This document shows positions 9,170-18,340 of a stretch of DNA of 64,000 bases, piece by piece. The notes beneath the pieces were generated by a model. That model was not told the DNA's origin. It searched no databases and saw only the letters and a program-made list of their open reading frames with translations. Source of the DNA: Caballeronia ptereochthonis (GTDB lineage Bacteria; Pseudomonadota; Gammaproteobacteria; Burkholderiales; Burkholderiaceae); contig NZ_FCOB02000010.1 in NCBI RefSeq assembly GCF_001545075.1, forward strand, positions 124,001 through 188,000, written 5' to 3'. The position numbers were made by a program, and so were the translations under genes. The first letter of the stretch is position 1. Each line of letters opens with the position of its first letter.

Positions 9170-10459
9170 TCAGGCACACGCGATCGACACGCGATCCGGC
9201 GTGCTCGCACGCTCGGCGCAGATCGCATCGACGATGTATTGCGCATCGCGCGCAACGCCCGAGAAGCGGCCCGAACCCCATGTGTGCAGCCACGGCAAGC
9301 CCACGAAATAAAGCCCCGGCACCGCCGTCACGCCGCGCATGTGCGACGGATATCCGCGTCCGTTGAATACCGGCGCGTCGAGCCAGCCGAAGTCCGGCGT
9401 GAAGCCGATGCACCACACGATCGACGTAATGCCGCTCGCCTGCAGATCGAGTTCCACGCGTTCGTCCTGCGGCTGCCAGAGCGGCTCGTAACGCATCGCG
9501 GACGGCGCGTCGATGCCGTGTTTCGCGATGAATCCATCGATGCTCGCGTTGATGCGGTTATACGTATCGTCTGCGTCGTCGAGATTCGCGCGCAGATTCG
9601 CCGCGAAGCGCAGCTTGCCGTCGCGGAAATCTTCCAGTCGCCCGAACAGTTCCATGCCCTCGACCGCGAAACGGCGCAGGTCGATGTCACGTCCGCCGTC
9701 CCGGCCCGTGACATAGTGATTGGTGTTGTCGCGCACGCCTTCGCGCAGCGGATGATCGGTCACGGGCATGTCGTAATAGCGCATGTCCGCGAGCCAGTCG
9801 ACGACATCCCGGCCGCGATAGAAGCGCGCGCAACGCGGCGCCTCGCCGACCGCGAGATGCACCTTGCGGCCCGACAGGTGCAGATCCTCCGCGATCTGCG
9901 CGCCCGACTGGCCCGAGCCGACGACGAGCACCGCGCCGGGCGGCAGCGCATCGGCATTGCGATATTCCGACGACTGCACCTGCGTGATGTTCTGCGGCAA
10001 TCGCTCGGCCATGCGCGGCACGATCGGCGTGTGATAGCCGCCCGACGCGACGACGATCTGGTCCGCCGTGAACTCGCCGCGCCCGCTCGTCACGACATAG
10101 CGTCCGTTTGCGTCCCGCGTCACGCGCATCACCGCCGCGCCTTCGAGCACTGGCGCCTTTACCTTCGCGATGAACGCATCGAGGTATTCGATGATCTCGT
10201 CCTTCTTCATGAAGCCGTGCGGGTCCGCGCCGGTGTACGGATGCCCCGGCAGCGCGCATTGCCAGTTGGGCGTCACGAGGCAGAACGTGTCCCAGCGCTG
10301 CGTGCGCCACGTGTGCGTGACCGTATGCTTCTCCAGCACGAGATGGTCGATGTTCGCCTGCTGCAAAAAGTGGCTGACCGACAGCCCGGCCTGCCCGCCG
10401 CCCACGACGATCACGCTGTAATGGGCCGGCGCAGCCTGAGTTGAATCCATGTTGGACAT
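9170..10459 (-). CDS. MSMEG_0569 family flavin-dependent oxidoreductase
   Basis: A 429-residue flavoprotein monooxygenase-like enzyme. The N-terminal FAD-binding motif is VVGGGQAGLSVSHFL, the second dinucleotide-binding motif is VVGSGQSGAQIAEDL, and a C-terminal GLPWLHTWGSGRFSGV is typical of this cluster-specific family. It belongs to the Nit1C nitrilase cluster and probably oxidises a nitrogen-containing intermediate; the real substrate is not established. A strong GGAGGGGGAAG precedes the ATG. The gene follows the MSMEG_0570 gene after 24 bases and is followed by the LnmK-like gene after nine, so it joins the conserved part of the operon to the mutase extension. Confidence 0.9.
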   Translation of the reverse strand: MSNMDSTQAAPAHYSVIVVGGGQAGLSVSHFLQQANIDHLVLEKHTVTHTWRTQRWDTFCLVTPNWQCALPGHPYTGADPHGFMKKDEIIEYLDAFIAKVKAPVLEGAAVMRVTRDANGRYVVTSGRGEFTADQIVVASGGYHTPIVPRMAERLPQNITQVQSSEYRNADALPPGAVLVVGSGQSGAQIAEDLHLSGRKVHLAVGEAPRCARFYRGRDVVDWLADMRYYDMPVTDHPLREGVRDNTNHYVTGRDGGRDIDLRRFAVEGMELFGRLEDFRDGKLRFAANLRANLDDADDTYNRINASIDGFIAKHGIDAPSAMRYEPLWQPQDERVELDLQASGITSIVWCIGFTPDFGWLDAPVFNGRGYPSHMRGVTAVPGLYFVGLPWLHTWGSGRFSGVARDAQYIVDAICAERASTPDRVSIACA

Positions 10460-10483
10460 TTCGCTTCCCCCTCCACAAGATAG

Positions 10484-10768
10484 TCAATCGAGCGCGAGCA
10501 CGGTCACGCGTGCGTCATTCGCTTCACTGAAACGGCTCGCATCCTCTTCGATGCGTGCAAGCTGATCGAGCGCGGCCGAGCACGCGAAGCCGTACTTGTC
10601 GCGCACGCGTTCCGAGCCAATGTTCAATGCCTCGCGCGAGCGCGCGACGAATTCGTGGACGGAGTAGCTTTCGCCCGCAGCAAAATATTCGCCGACGACC
10701 GTCGAAGGCGAATAGCAGTTCGCCTCTACGCCGTCCGGCCAACGAATCAGGAAATGCATGACTGGCAT
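10484..10768 (-). CDS. MSMEG_0570 family nitrogen starvation response protein
   Basis: A 94-residue protein beginning MPVMHFLIRWPDGVEANCYSP, the recognisable opening of the MSMEG_0570 family, followed by a helical half with SVHEFVARSREAL and SERVRDKYGFACS. Members are small, cytosolic and found almost only in the Nit1C cluster; the biochemical role is unknown. I start it at 10768 rather than the internal Met at 10759 because the family begins with MP-x-M. It lies 13 bases after the glycosyltransferase gene. Confidence 0.82.
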   Translation of the reverse strand: MPVMHFLIRWPDGVEANCYSPSTVVGEYFAAGESYSVHEFVARSREALNIGSERVRDKYGFACSAALDQLARIEEDASRFSEANDARVTVLALD

Positions 10769-10781
10769 GTTGGTGCCCCGG

Positions 10782-11960
10782 TTATGGGTTGAGCGCAAGC
10801 GGAGCGCGGACGAGCCACTTGCCGTAGATGTCGAGATGACGCGCGGCGCTCGATTGCCAGGAGAAGCGCCGCAACAGCGCGGGGGTCGCATCAAGGAAGT
10901 CGATGCCGCTCGCGCCATCGATCGCCTTATCGAGCGCAACGGCGATCGACACGGCGTCGTTGGGATCGGTGAAGACGCACGTCCGGTCGTCGAGATACTC
11001 GGTGAATGGCGCGATGCGCGAGACCACGACCGGACATTCGCTCGCAAGCGCTTCGAGCACCACGAGGCCGAAGCCTTCTCGAAGCGAGATCATCGAGACG
11101 ACATCGGCGAGACGAAAAAGCGCGGGCATCGAGGCATCGGGCAGCGCGCCGGTGACGATGACCGGCGTGCCTTCGCCGCTGACGTCGAGCCCCAGTCCGG
11201 CGGCGCGGGAAAGAAAGCGGCGTGTGTAGTCATCGTGATCGAGAAGGCTCGCGCCGCCTGCCAGCATGAGTTGCGCGGTCGGCCGTCGCGCGCGCAGCAA
11301 AGCGAACGCTTCGAGGAGCATCGACGTATTCTTGCGCTCCTCGATGCCGCCCACCGCGAGCACGACGGGTCCCGTGCCGATGCCGAAGCGTTCGCGAAGG
11401 CAGCTCGTGTCGCCATCGGCGCAAGCGCCATAGCGCATTCTGTCGATTCCGTTCGCGACTGTCTGAGCCTCGACCCCGTACGTCTCGCGCATCGTGCGCG
11501 CCCACGCTTCGCTCACGCAGAGCACTTCATCCGCGTCCTGCCATGCGCGACGCTGCCAATGCGAGAGTTGCGCGTCGTCGAAGTGATCGAGATGATGAAC
11601 GGTGCGCACGAAGCCGCGAATCGCGCCTTCTTCCTTGAGTTCGGCGAGCGTATTCCCGCCAATGCTGTCCTGCGCATGCAGCACATCGAAGCGGCTCACG
11701 TCTTCATCCACGAGTGCGCGCTTCAATGCGACGATACGTTCCTCGACCATGTGGACCATGCCCTGCCGTTCGCCTGTTACGCGGGACAATACGACACGGC
11801 ACGACGACGCGCGAAACATCGTCTCTCCTGTGCGCGCCGGCGCGAACACCGTGACGTCCTGACCAAGTTCATGCAATGCGCGCCCGAGTTCGAGCGTATG
11901 CACCACGCCGCCGCGCGGATTCACCGAATGCGTGAGCAGCGCGATACGCAGTCTGTTCAT
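10782..11960 (-). CDS. MSMEG_0565 family glycosyltransferase (GT4 type)
   Basis: A 392-residue GT-B fold enzyme. The N-terminal domain opens with RIALLTHSVNPRGGVVHTLEL, which has the glycine-rich acceptor-side loop. The C-terminal domain has AVGGIEERKN and the EGFGLVVLE signature (EX7E) that binds the nucleotide-sugar donor. It is the glycosyltransferase of the Nit1C cluster, so the pathway probably makes or uses a sugar conjugate. The ATG at 11960 overlaps the previous stop as ATGA, indicating translational coupling with the AIR-synthase-like gene. Sugar donor and acceptor are unknown. Confidence 0.9.
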   Translation of the reverse strand: MNRLRIALLTHSVNPRGGVVHTLELGRALHELGQDVTVFAPARTGETMFRASSCRVVLSRVTGERQGMVHMVEERIVALKRALVDEDVSRFDVLHAQDSIGGNTLAELKEEGAIRGFVRTVHHLDHFDDAQLSHWQRRAWQDADEVLCVSEAWARTMRETYGVEAQTVANGIDRMRYGACADGDTSCLRERFGIGTGPVVLAVGGIEERKNTSMLLEAFALLRARRPTAQLMLAGGASLLDHDDYTRRFLSRAAGLGLDVSGEGTPVIVTGALPDASMPALFRLADVVSMISLREGFGLVVLEALASECPVVVSRIAPFTEYLDDRTCVFTDPNDAVSIAVALDKAIDGASGIDFLDATPALLRRFSWQSSAARHLDIYGKWLVRAPLALNP

Positions 11961-12907
11961 CGCGCGCATATGAACGGCTCCTCCTGTAGATTCCACAGCA
12001 ATGCGGTCTCGCCACCGCGCGTTACGACGACTTCACGCGATGCATCCACCTCGCCGATCACGGCGCCCGCAATTTCACGCGATGCGAAGCGCGCGAGCAC
12101 TTCATCGACGTGTTCCCCGCGCACGGAGAGCACGAAGCCGAAGCTCGGAAACGCCGTGAGCCAGCGTTCGAAATCGACATCGGCGGGGCGCGGCAATGCA
12201 TCGAGATCGATGCGCGCGCCAACCTCCGAGCATTCGAGCAGCATCAACGCGGTGCCGAGCGCGCCCGCCATGCTGATGTCCTTCGCGGCATCGCACAGGC
12301 CGTCTTCTGCGAGCGCGGGCAACAGTTCGAAATCTGCACGAGCGCGGCCTGCCGGCGCTCCGACCGACGCGTTCCAGAACGGATACGGCTCCTCGAACCG
12401 GCCTCTCAGATCGACGGCCATCACGAGCACATCGCCGGGGCGTGCGTCGAAGCTCGTCAAAAGCTTGCGCGCCCGCCCGACTATCGCCACCGCGAGTTGC
12501 GCGCCGTCGCTGCGCACGTTGCTGTGACCGCCGACGACCGGCACGCCATATACAGCCGATGCCGCCGCCATTCCCGCGAGCACTTCGCCCGCGTCTTCCG
12601 CATTGCCGCTCCACAGTGCATCGACCACGGCGAGCGGGCGTCCGCCCATCGCGTAGATGTCGCTCACGTTCACCATCACGCCGCTGTAGCCGGCGAACCA
12701 AGGCATCGAACGAACGAAGTCGCTGATCATGCCTTCGATCGCGAAGAGCAGGTAACCATCGCCGTCGGGAATCGCTGCGCAGTCGTCGCCGATGGCAACC
12801 GACTGCGCAGCCGAAGGCAAGCGAGAGAGAACGTGCGAGATATCGCGCTTGTGGCGAAAACCGCGACTCTCGCGCAGACGTTCGACGAGAACGGCCAGCG
12901 TATTCAC
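11957..12907 (-). CDS. MSMEG_0567/sll0787 family AIR-synthase-related protein
   Basis: A 316-residue protein of the PurM/ThiL/SelD (AIR synthase-related) fold: an N-terminal part with AIGDDCAAIPDGDGYLLFAIEGM and VNVSDIYAMGGRPLAVVDAL, and a C-terminal part with KDISMAGALGTALMLLE. These enzymes usually bind ATP and a phosphorylated or amide substrate. I chose GTG at 12907 because GGAGG at 12913-12917 lies five bases upstream and the GTGA overlaps the GNAT stop; an ATG at 12955 would lie inside the preceding gene. The family is specific to the Nit1C cluster, and its exact reaction is not known. Confidence 0.87.
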   Translation of the reverse strand: MNTLAVLVERLRESRGFRHKRDISHVLSRLPSAAQSVAIGDDCAAIPDGDGYLLFAIEGMISDFVRSMPWFAGYSGVMVNVSDIYAMGGRPLAVVDALWSGNAEDAGEVLAGMAAASAVYGVPVVGGHSNVRSDGAQLAVAIVGRARKLLTSFDARPGDVLVMAVDLRGRFEEPYPFWNASVGAPAGRARADFELLPALAEDGLCDAAKDISMAGALGTALMLLECSEVGARIDLDALPRPADVDFERWLTAFPSFGFVLSVRGEHVDEVLARFASREIAGAVIGEVDASREVVVTRGGETALLWNLQEEPFICAR

Positions 12908-13464
12908 GGCAACCTCCGCGCCAGCGCCACGAACCCGCTCTGCGGCGTGACGCATGGCGGATACGCATCGAGTTGCGCGCGCATCAGATGATGCGCACGT
13001 CCGAAGAGCGTTTCCTCCTGTTGCGTGTCCCAGCGCAGTCGTCTGAAGAGCGGGACGTTTTGCGCCTGCACGTGCGCGAGAAACGTCTGGCAGCCGATCG
13101 CATGCGCGCTCGATACCGCGAGACGGATAAGCGTGGAGCCGATCTTGCCGTGCGAGCGGAACGCCGCGTGCACCGCGAGCCGCGAGCCGAACCACACGCC
13201 GGGCTCGGTTTCATGGATACGCACCGTGCCGACGACCTGTTCCGGCATGCCGGCCACGCAACTCAGCGCGACCAGCAGTTGCGCGCGCTCGTCGATCTCG
13301 TCACGGTCATCGCCGACGAACACGCCCTGCTCGATGCAGAACACGGCGCGCCGCAGCTTGTACGCTTCATCCTCTTCCCACGGCAGCGTCGCCCATTTGA
13401 CGCGATATTCGACCGGCGTGTAGTCGAGATCGAACGCATCGCCTTCAATGGCTTCGACGAACAT
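12904..13464 (-). CDS. MSMEG_0567/sll0786 family N-acetyltransferase
   Basis: A 186-residue GNAT-fold protein. YKLRRAVFCIEQGVF and VVGTVRIHE lead to the acetyl-CoA-binding segment with RSHGKIGSTLIRLAV, followed by the FLAHVQAQNVPLFRRL strand common to GNATs. It is the acetyltransferase member of the Nit1C cluster; in some genomes it is fused to the AIR-synthase-like partner encoded next door, which here overlaps it by four bases. I begin at 13464 (MFVEAIEG), three bases after the radical SAM stop, because the longer frame runs into the previous gene. The substrate amine is unknown. Confidence 0.85.
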   Translation of the reverse strand: MFVEAIEGDAFDLDYTPVEYRVKWATLPWEEDEAYKLRRAVFCIEQGVFVGDDRDEIDERAQLLVALSCVAGMPEQVVGTVRIHETEPGVWFGSRLAVHAAFRSHGKIGSTLIRLAVSSAHAIGCQTFLAHVQAQNVPLFRRLRWDTQQEETLFGRAHHLMRAQLDAYPPCVTPQSGFVALARRLP

Positions 13465-13466
13465 GG

Positions 13467-14579
13467 TCACACCTCGTACGAAGAAAGCGACGAGCACGCG
13501 CCGCATTTGCCGCAGCCCGCCTTGATGTCGGCGGAACGCATGCCCGCGTCCGCGAGCATCCTGCCGATGGGTGCGAGCGCGGCGCGCATGAATTCGGGCG
13601 TCGGCGCCGGATGATCCTCGAGCGGCGTACCGCTAATCGGCACGAAGGGCACGACGAACGGATACACGCCGATCTCGATCAGCTCGCGCGCCGTATCGAC
13701 GATGGCCTGCGCGCTGTCGCCCAGTCCGGCGAGAATGTACGTGCTCACCTGTGCGCGTCCGAACACGTCGACCGCCGCCTCGAAAGCCTCCATGTAGCGC
13801 GACACCGGCACCGTCGCCTTGCCGGGCATGATGCGTTCGCGCACCGCGGGTGTCACCGCTTCGAGATGCATGCCGAGCGTATCGATGCCGCTCGCTTTCA
13901 TGCGCTCGAACCAGCGGTCGTCGTCGGGCGGCTCGCATTGCGCCTGGATCGGCAGATCGACCGCGGCCTTGATCGCAAACGCGCTTTCGCAGAGGATCTG
14001 CGCGCCGCGATCCGGCGTCGGCGGTGTGCCGGTTGTCAGGACCATGTGCTTCACGCCATCGAGCAGCACGGCGGCGCGCGCCACCTCGGCAAGCTGCTCC
14101 GGCGTCTTGCGCTCGATGGTGCGCCCGGCCGCCAGCGATTGCCCGATCGCGCAGAACTTGCACGATTTGCGGCGGCTTTCGTAGCGGATGCAGGTTTGCA
14201 GGACCGTCGTCGCGAGCACGTCGGCGCTGTGCAGCGTCGCGATGTGCGAGTACGGCACGCCGTCTAGCGTCTGCATCGCGTAAAAGCGCGGCGCCTTCGG
14301 AAAGCTGATGCTCGCGATCGGAATGGCGTTGCGCATCAGCGCGCTGGTGCCGTTCTCATCGGGCTGGCCGGCGACGAACGGCGACTCCCATGCGGTGCTC
14401 GTGTGCACGGGCACCATGATGGTCACGCCATCGACGGTGACCGCCTTGTGATCCGACGGTCCAGCGCCGCCGCGTCGGCTCGACACGCCCGCGCGCGGAT
14501 CGACGAGCCGCAGGCCCGTCGACTGAAGCTCAGTCATCAATTGCCGGGTCGATGCCGGCAGGTTCGCGCGGGCGTTCAT
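13467..14579 (-). CDS. MSMEG_0568 family radical SAM protein
   Basis: A 370-residue radical SAM-like enzyme of the Nit1C cluster. The cysteines expected to hold the SAM-binding [4Fe-4S] cluster lie in [14 protein letters not shown], spaced CX9CX2C instead of the usual CX3CX2C. Barrel segments such as [12 protein letters not shown] and [16 protein letters not shown] follow, and a C-terminal CGKCGACSS could bind a second cluster. The first 50 bases overlap the nitrilase 3' end, so translation is probably coupled. Start chosen at MNARANLP (14579). The reaction is unknown. The two neighbours, a nitrilase and a GNAT enzyme, suggest modification of a small nitrogen compound. Confidence 0.88.
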   Translation of the reverse strand: MNARANLPASTRQLMTELQSTGLRLVDPRAGVSSRRGGAGPSDHKAVTVDGVTIMVPVHTSTAWESPFVAGQPDENGTSALMRNAIPIASISFPKAPRFYAMQTLDGVPYSHIATLHSADVLATTVLQTCIRYESRRKSCKFCAIGQSLAAGRTIERKTPEQLAEVARAAVLLDGVKHMVLTTGTPPTPDRGAQILCESAFAIKAAVDLPIQAQCEPPDDDRWFERMKASGIDTLGMHLEAVTPAVRERIMPGKATVPVSRYMEAFEAAVDVFGRAQVSTYILAGLGDSAQAIVDTARELIEIGVYPFVVPFVPISGTPLEDHPAPTPEFMRAALAPIGRMLADAGMRSADIKAGCGKCGACSSLSSYEV

Positions 14580-15537
14580 CGTCGTAGGTGTCCTTGAAAG
14601 AAGTGACGGGCGATGCCGGGCGGTCGTTGATCGCAAGGCTCAGCAACTCGGGCCGCGCGTAGTGACCGACCGAATCCATCATGCGTTTGCGCTTCGTGAT
14701 GAGCGACATGTCCAGATCGGCGATCACCATGCCCTCGCCTTCGCGCAAGGGCTCGGCGAGATGCTGGCCTTCGGGCGAGACGATCGCGGTGTTGCAGCCG
14801 CCGCGCAGCGCACGTTGCAGATTGGGATCGGGCGTGACGGCTTCGATCTGCGCATCGGTCAGCCAGCCCGTGGCGTTCACGACGAAGCAGCCCGATTCGA
14901 GCGCGTGGTGACGGATCGTGACCTCGATCTGCTCCGCGAAGATCGGACCAACGAGCGAGCCGGGAAACTGGCTGCAATGAATCTCTTCGTGCTGCGTCAT
15001 CAACGCATACCGCGCGAGCGGGTTGTAGTGCTCCCAGCAGGCGAGCGCGCCCACGCGGCCGATACCCGTGTCGACCACCTTCAAGCCCGCTGCATCGCCT
15101 TGTCCCCAGATCATGCGTTCGTGAAATGTCGGCGTGATCTTGCGGCGCTTGAGAAGCAGCGTGCCGTCGGTATCGAAGATGAGCTGCGTGTTGTAGAGGC
15201 TGCCATGATCGCGCTCGTTCACGCCGAGCACGACCACCATGTTCGCGAGCCGCGCGCGCTCGGCGACCGCCTGCGTGACCGGTCCCGGCACCACGACCGC
15301 CTGCTCGTAGAGCTTCATATGGTCCGCGCCCGATGCCACCGGCGCGCGCACGAACGAGAAGTACGGGTAATACGGCACGAAGGTTTCGGGGAACACGATG
15401 AGCTGAACGCCCTGCGCCGCCGCTTCATCGATGGCCGTGCAGACGCGGTCGAGCGTGCCGTTCGGGCGCTCCAAATCCGGCGTGATCTGCACGGCGGCGG
15501 CGCGCACGATGCGCTTTTTCGAAAGGGCGTCGGACAT
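14530..15537 (-). CDS. Nit6803-type nitrilase (Nit1C cluster)
   Basis: A 335-residue nitrilase superfamily enzyme with the complete catalytic set: Glu in [12 protein letters not shown], Lys in [12 protein letters not shown] and Cys in ACWEHYNPL. It hydrolyses a nitrile to a carboxylic acid and ammonia. Members of this branch (cyanobacterial sll0784) are broad-range aliphatic nitrilases, and in Pseudomonas fluorescens NCIMB 11764 the Nit1C cluster has been linked to growth on cyanide. The length is normal. The start at 15537 (MSDALSKK) lies five bases after the sll0783-type gene. It is the best functional anchor in the operon, although the natural substrate remains unknown. Confidence 0.94.
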   Translation of the reverse strand: MSDALSKKRIVRAAAVQITPDLERPNGTLDRVCTAIDEAAAQGVQLIVFPETFVPYYPYFSFVRAPVASGADHMKLYEQAVVVPGPVTQAVAERARLANMVVVLGVNERDHGSLYNTQLIFDTDGTLLLKRRKITPTFHERMIWGQGDAAGLKVVDTGIGRVGALACWEHYNPLARYALMTQHEEIHCSQFPGSLVGPIFAEQIEVTIRHHALESGCFVVNATGWLTDAQIEAVTPDPNLQRALRGGCNTAIVSPEGQHLAEPLREGEGMVIADLDMSLITKRKRMMDSVGHYARPELLSLAINDRPASPVTSFKDTYDDERPREPAGIDPAIDD

Positions 15538-15542
15538 GATCG

Positions 15543-16025
15543 TCACACGGTCCACGTATGGATGACGAGCGCGTTCTCCTTGCGATGAAGCAACTGGAGA
15601 TCGAGCACATCGAGCGGGTTGATCGGACGAATGCCCTCGATGAGCGACGCCTCGCCGTGTCCATAAAGAGCCTGCAATGCGAAGCGGCATGCGTAGACCT
15701 TCCCGCCCTCAGCCATGAACTTTTGCAGCTGCTTGTTGAAGTTGAGATGGCCGGGGAACGCTTCGTCGCCGAGCGTCGGGAAGCCGCGTTGCAGGCCGAG
15801 CGTCACACCCGGTCCGTAGAGCAGCACGGAGGTATCGAAGCCCTTGCGTTGCAGACGCGTGGCTTGCAGCAGATTCACGAAGCCGATCGAGCCTTCGAAC
15901 GCGACCGTATGAAACGTGACGAGTGCTTTCTCGCCAGGTTCGGCCTTCACGTCTTCGAAAACTTTCTCTTCGTAATCGACCAGATAGTCGCCGTTCTTGT
16001 GAAGCGGTTGATTGACTGCGGGCAT
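15543..16025 (-). CDS. MSMEG_0572/sll0783 family nitrogen starvation response protein
   Basis: A 160-residue protein, first gene of the ten-gene operon. It begins [23 protein letters not shown] and contains [21 protein letters not shown] and [13 protein letters not shown], a DsrE-like small-protein pattern. In Synechocystis the homologue sll0783 is induced by nitrogen starvation and affects polyhydroxybutyrate accumulation. GGAGA lies six bases before the chosen ATG; a longer frame to 16070 has no better signal. Regulation probably acts in the intergenic region shared with the divergent MocR gene. Confidence 0.88.
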   Translation of the reverse strand: MPAVNQPLHKNGDYLVDYEEKVFEDVKAEPGEKALVTFHTVAFEGSIGFVNLLQATRLQRKGFDTSVLLYGPGVTLGLQRGFPTLGDEAFPGHLNFNKQLQKFMAEGGKVYACRFALQALYGHGEASLIEGIRPINPLDVLDLQLLHRKENALVIHTWTV

Positions 16026-16123
16026 GGCATTCTCCGATGTTGGGTTCACGTCGATACCGTCCCGTTTCATCGCGACGGCGAACGCTCAAACGCAACGGAT
16101 ATGCCAATGATTGGCTCGTAAAA

Positions 16124-16142
16124 TGCAATCACTTTGCAATCA
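16124..16142. promoter_or_regulatory. tandem TGCAATCA boxes upstream of the nitrilase operon
   Basis: Two identical copies of TGCAATCA lie at 16124-16131 and 16135-16142, 11 bases apart start to start, so on the same face of the helix. They are about 100 bases upstream of the first operon gene. MocR-type regulators often bind direct repeats, and a MocR gene is divergent from this operon, so this is a plausible operator. The assignment is inferred. Confidence 0.5.
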
Positions 16143-16303
16143 AGCAAAACGAACTTGCATGCGCGACGCGAAAAATTCTCGTGCAAGCCGTTCCGGACGA
16201 GCTTTCGCCGTCATGCGCGGGAGCCTTGCACGAGCGATGCGCGCACGCTTTCGGCGCAGGAAAGCCTGTGCGTGGTGCGCAGTACACCGAAGCCGTGCAT
16301 AAA

Positions 16304-16343
16304 TGCGATCAATGCAATCAACTGTGATCAGCGCATGCGATCT
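16304..16343. promoter_or_regulatory. four TGCRATCA-like boxes upstream of the mocR gene
   Basis: TGCGATCA (16304), TGCAATCA (16313), TGTGATCA (16323) and TGCGATCT (16336) follow one another 9, 10 and 13 bases apart, about 65-100 bases before the mocR start. They match the pair near the operon side, which suggests one regulator acting on both promoters, probably MocR with autoregulation. Confidence 0.5.
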
Positions 16344-16406
16344 CTTTTCTTTTGATTGATTTGTCATGCTAAGGTGAATCGAACCTTTGCCGAGGACATC
16401 GCGGTC

Positions 16407-17798
16407 ATGAATCAGCCGGCGCATCACTGGATCAGAAAGCTTGAAGAGAGTAGAAAGCCCGCTTATCTGACGATTCCCGATCTGATCGAAGAGGACCTTG
16501 CGACCGGGCGATTGCGGCCGCGTGATCGATTGCCCGGTTTGCGCGATCTCGCCGACCTGCTCAGCCTCAACTACACGACGGTCGCGCGTGCCTACGCGGA
16601 AGCGCGCAAGCGCGGGCTGCTCGATGCGCGCGCGGGTAGCGGAACCTTCGTGCGCGGCAGGACGCAGACGTTGCCGCTCGCGGGGGGCGGCAGCGTCGAG
16701 ATGTCGATGAACATGCCGCCCGAACCGCCGCTGCTGGCAGCGCGACTGCGCGCGTCGGCGGCGAACCTGATGGAGCGTGCCGATCCGTTCCAGTTGTTGC
16801 GCTATCAGGATTTCGGCGGAACGGCCGCGGATCGCGCGGCGGGACGCGAATGGCTTCGGAAACGCGTTCCGGATTGCGATGTCGATAACGTGCTCGTTTG
16901 TCCGGGCATTCATGGCGCGCTCGTTGCGCTGGTGTCGCAGCTTGCGCGGCCGGGCGAGATCATCTGTCTGGATTCGCTCGCTTATCCCGGGATCAAGGCG
17001 ATTGCTTCGCAACTGGGCGTGCGCTTGCAGGCCTTGCCCCGCGATGACGAAGGGCCGTTGCCGCATGCGTTCGAAGCGTTGTGCAAGACGGAGAAGCCGG
17101 GAGCGTTCTACTGCAATCCGACGCTGCAGAATCCGAGCACATTGACCTTGACACGGCAGCGGCGCGAAGCCCTTGCCGATGTGGCCTTGCGTTACAACGT
17201 GCCGATCATCGAAGATGAGCCTTACGGCATGTTGCCTTTCGATGCGCCCGCCACGCTCGCGGAACTTGCGCCCGAACTGACGTATCACGTGACCGGTTTA
17301 TCGAAGACGCTGGGTGCGGGGCTGCGCGTGGCATATCTCAAAGCGCCTACGCCGCGACAGACGCAGCGGATCGCGGGAGCATTGCGTGCGACGACGGTCA
17401 TGCCGAGTCCTTTCACGGTCCTCCTCGCGACCCAATGGGTCAACGACGGCACGGCTTCAGACGTGCTCGAAGCTATTCGCGAAGAGGCATCGGCCAGACA
17501 GGCGATCGCGTCGGACGAGCTTCGAGGCTTCGCGTTCGACGCCGACCCGCACGGGTTTCATCTCTGGCTGCCCGTGCCTTCGATGTGTGATTGGAGTGTG
17601 CCGGAGTTGGCCCTCCAGCTGCGGAATCAAGGCATCGGCGCGGTGGGCGGAGCCGCATTTTCTACAGATGGGAATCCGCCGAATGCGCTGCGGTTGTGTC
17701 TCGGTGGACCTCAGGACCGGGAAGATTGCCGCGAAGCGCTAAGGCGTGTCGCCGATATGATAGGCGATCCGCATCATCTTCATATGCCGATGCTTTGA
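16407..17798 (+). CDS. MocR-type (GntR-aminotransferase) regulator, divergent to the nitrilase operon
   Basis: A 463-residue fusion of an N-terminal GntR winged helix (GLRDLADLLSLNYTTVARAYAEARKRGLL) to a fold-type I aminotransferase-like domain. The PLP site is intact: NPTLQNPS for the Asn, IIEDEPYG for the Asp and Tyr, and GLSKTLGAGLR for the Schiff-base Lys. MocR proteins sense PLP adducts or amino compounds and usually regulate a divergent gene. Here that is the whole Nit1C-type operon, so this is its likely regulator. Start chosen at MNQPAHHW; an upstream in-frame start adds 17 residues without a good ribosome binding site. Confidence 0.9.
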   Translation: MNQPAHHWIRKLEESRKPAYLTIPDLIEEDLATGRLRPRDRLPGLRDLADLLSLNYTTVARAYAEARKRGLLDARAGSGTFVRGRTQTLPLAGGGSVEMSMNMPPEPPLLAARLRASAANLMERADPFQLLRYQDFGGTAADRAAGREWLRKRVPDCDVDNVLVCPGIHGALVALVSQLARPGEIICLDSLAYPGIKAIASQLGVRLQALPRDDEGPLPHAFEALCKTEKPGAFYCNPTLQNPSTLTLTRQRREALADVALRYNVPIIEDEPYGMLPFDAPATLAELAPELTYHVTGLSKTLGAGLRVAYLKAPTPRQTQRIAGALRATTVMPSPFTVLLATQWVNDGTASDVLEAIREEASARQAIASDELRGFAFDADPHGFHLWLPVPSMCDWSVPELALQLRNQGIGAVGGAAFSTDGNPPNALRLCLGGPQDREDCREALRRVADMIGDPHHLHMPML

Positions 17799-17973
17799 AA
17801 CGTTGCTCACAATACGCTGCGAGCGAGCCATCGCCTAGGTGAACGGGCGAGTTCGACCCCAGGCCGCCCCTCAATGCCACGAGACTTCAATGCCACTTCT
17901 CGGCGGCGGATTCAACCGGTCGATGCAACGATTTGGTTAAATCGCTCAGCCGTCATTGCCGCGCTTGCCGATA

Positions 17974-18303
17974 TCAAATGCTCTCGCCCACCTCGAACGC
18001 CCCGCCACCCGGACGCGCCCGCATGCCTCGCGCAGGATGTGTCCACGGCAAGTCAGCCGGGTCGGCCACCATCGGGCCGGGCGCCTTCGCGACACGCACG
18101 GCCTTGGCGATCGGCTCGAAATCCGCACGGAAATGCGCCGAGCTCTTGTTGACCAGAATCTTCATGTCCTCGGACTGGATGCCTGTGGCGCGATAAAGAT
18201 TTCGATCCAGCATCTGCGCTTTGCCCGAACTCACCGCGATCAGCACGCCATCGAAACGCAGACACGCCACCGGGCCGAGCTCGGCCTGCATGCCGTTCAT
18301 CAT
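17974..18303 (-). pseudogene. MlrC-like M81 family peptidase, C-terminal remnant
   Basis: The 109 residues read like the end of an MlrC/M81 family metallopeptidase-like protein. The pattern includes CLRFDGVLIAVSSGKAQMLD, then LVNKSSAHFRADFEPIAK and a proline-rich DLPWTHPARGMRARPGGG tail. The complete proteins are about 490-510 residues long and carry the metal ligands in the N-terminal part, which is absent. Upstream the sequence instead runs into the copy of a repeat also found at 32 kb. I read this as a truncated gene left by a rearrangement. Confidence 0.65.
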
Positions 18304-18340
18304 CGGGCCGTCCTAGCGGCAACGTCCTTCGGATCGGACT

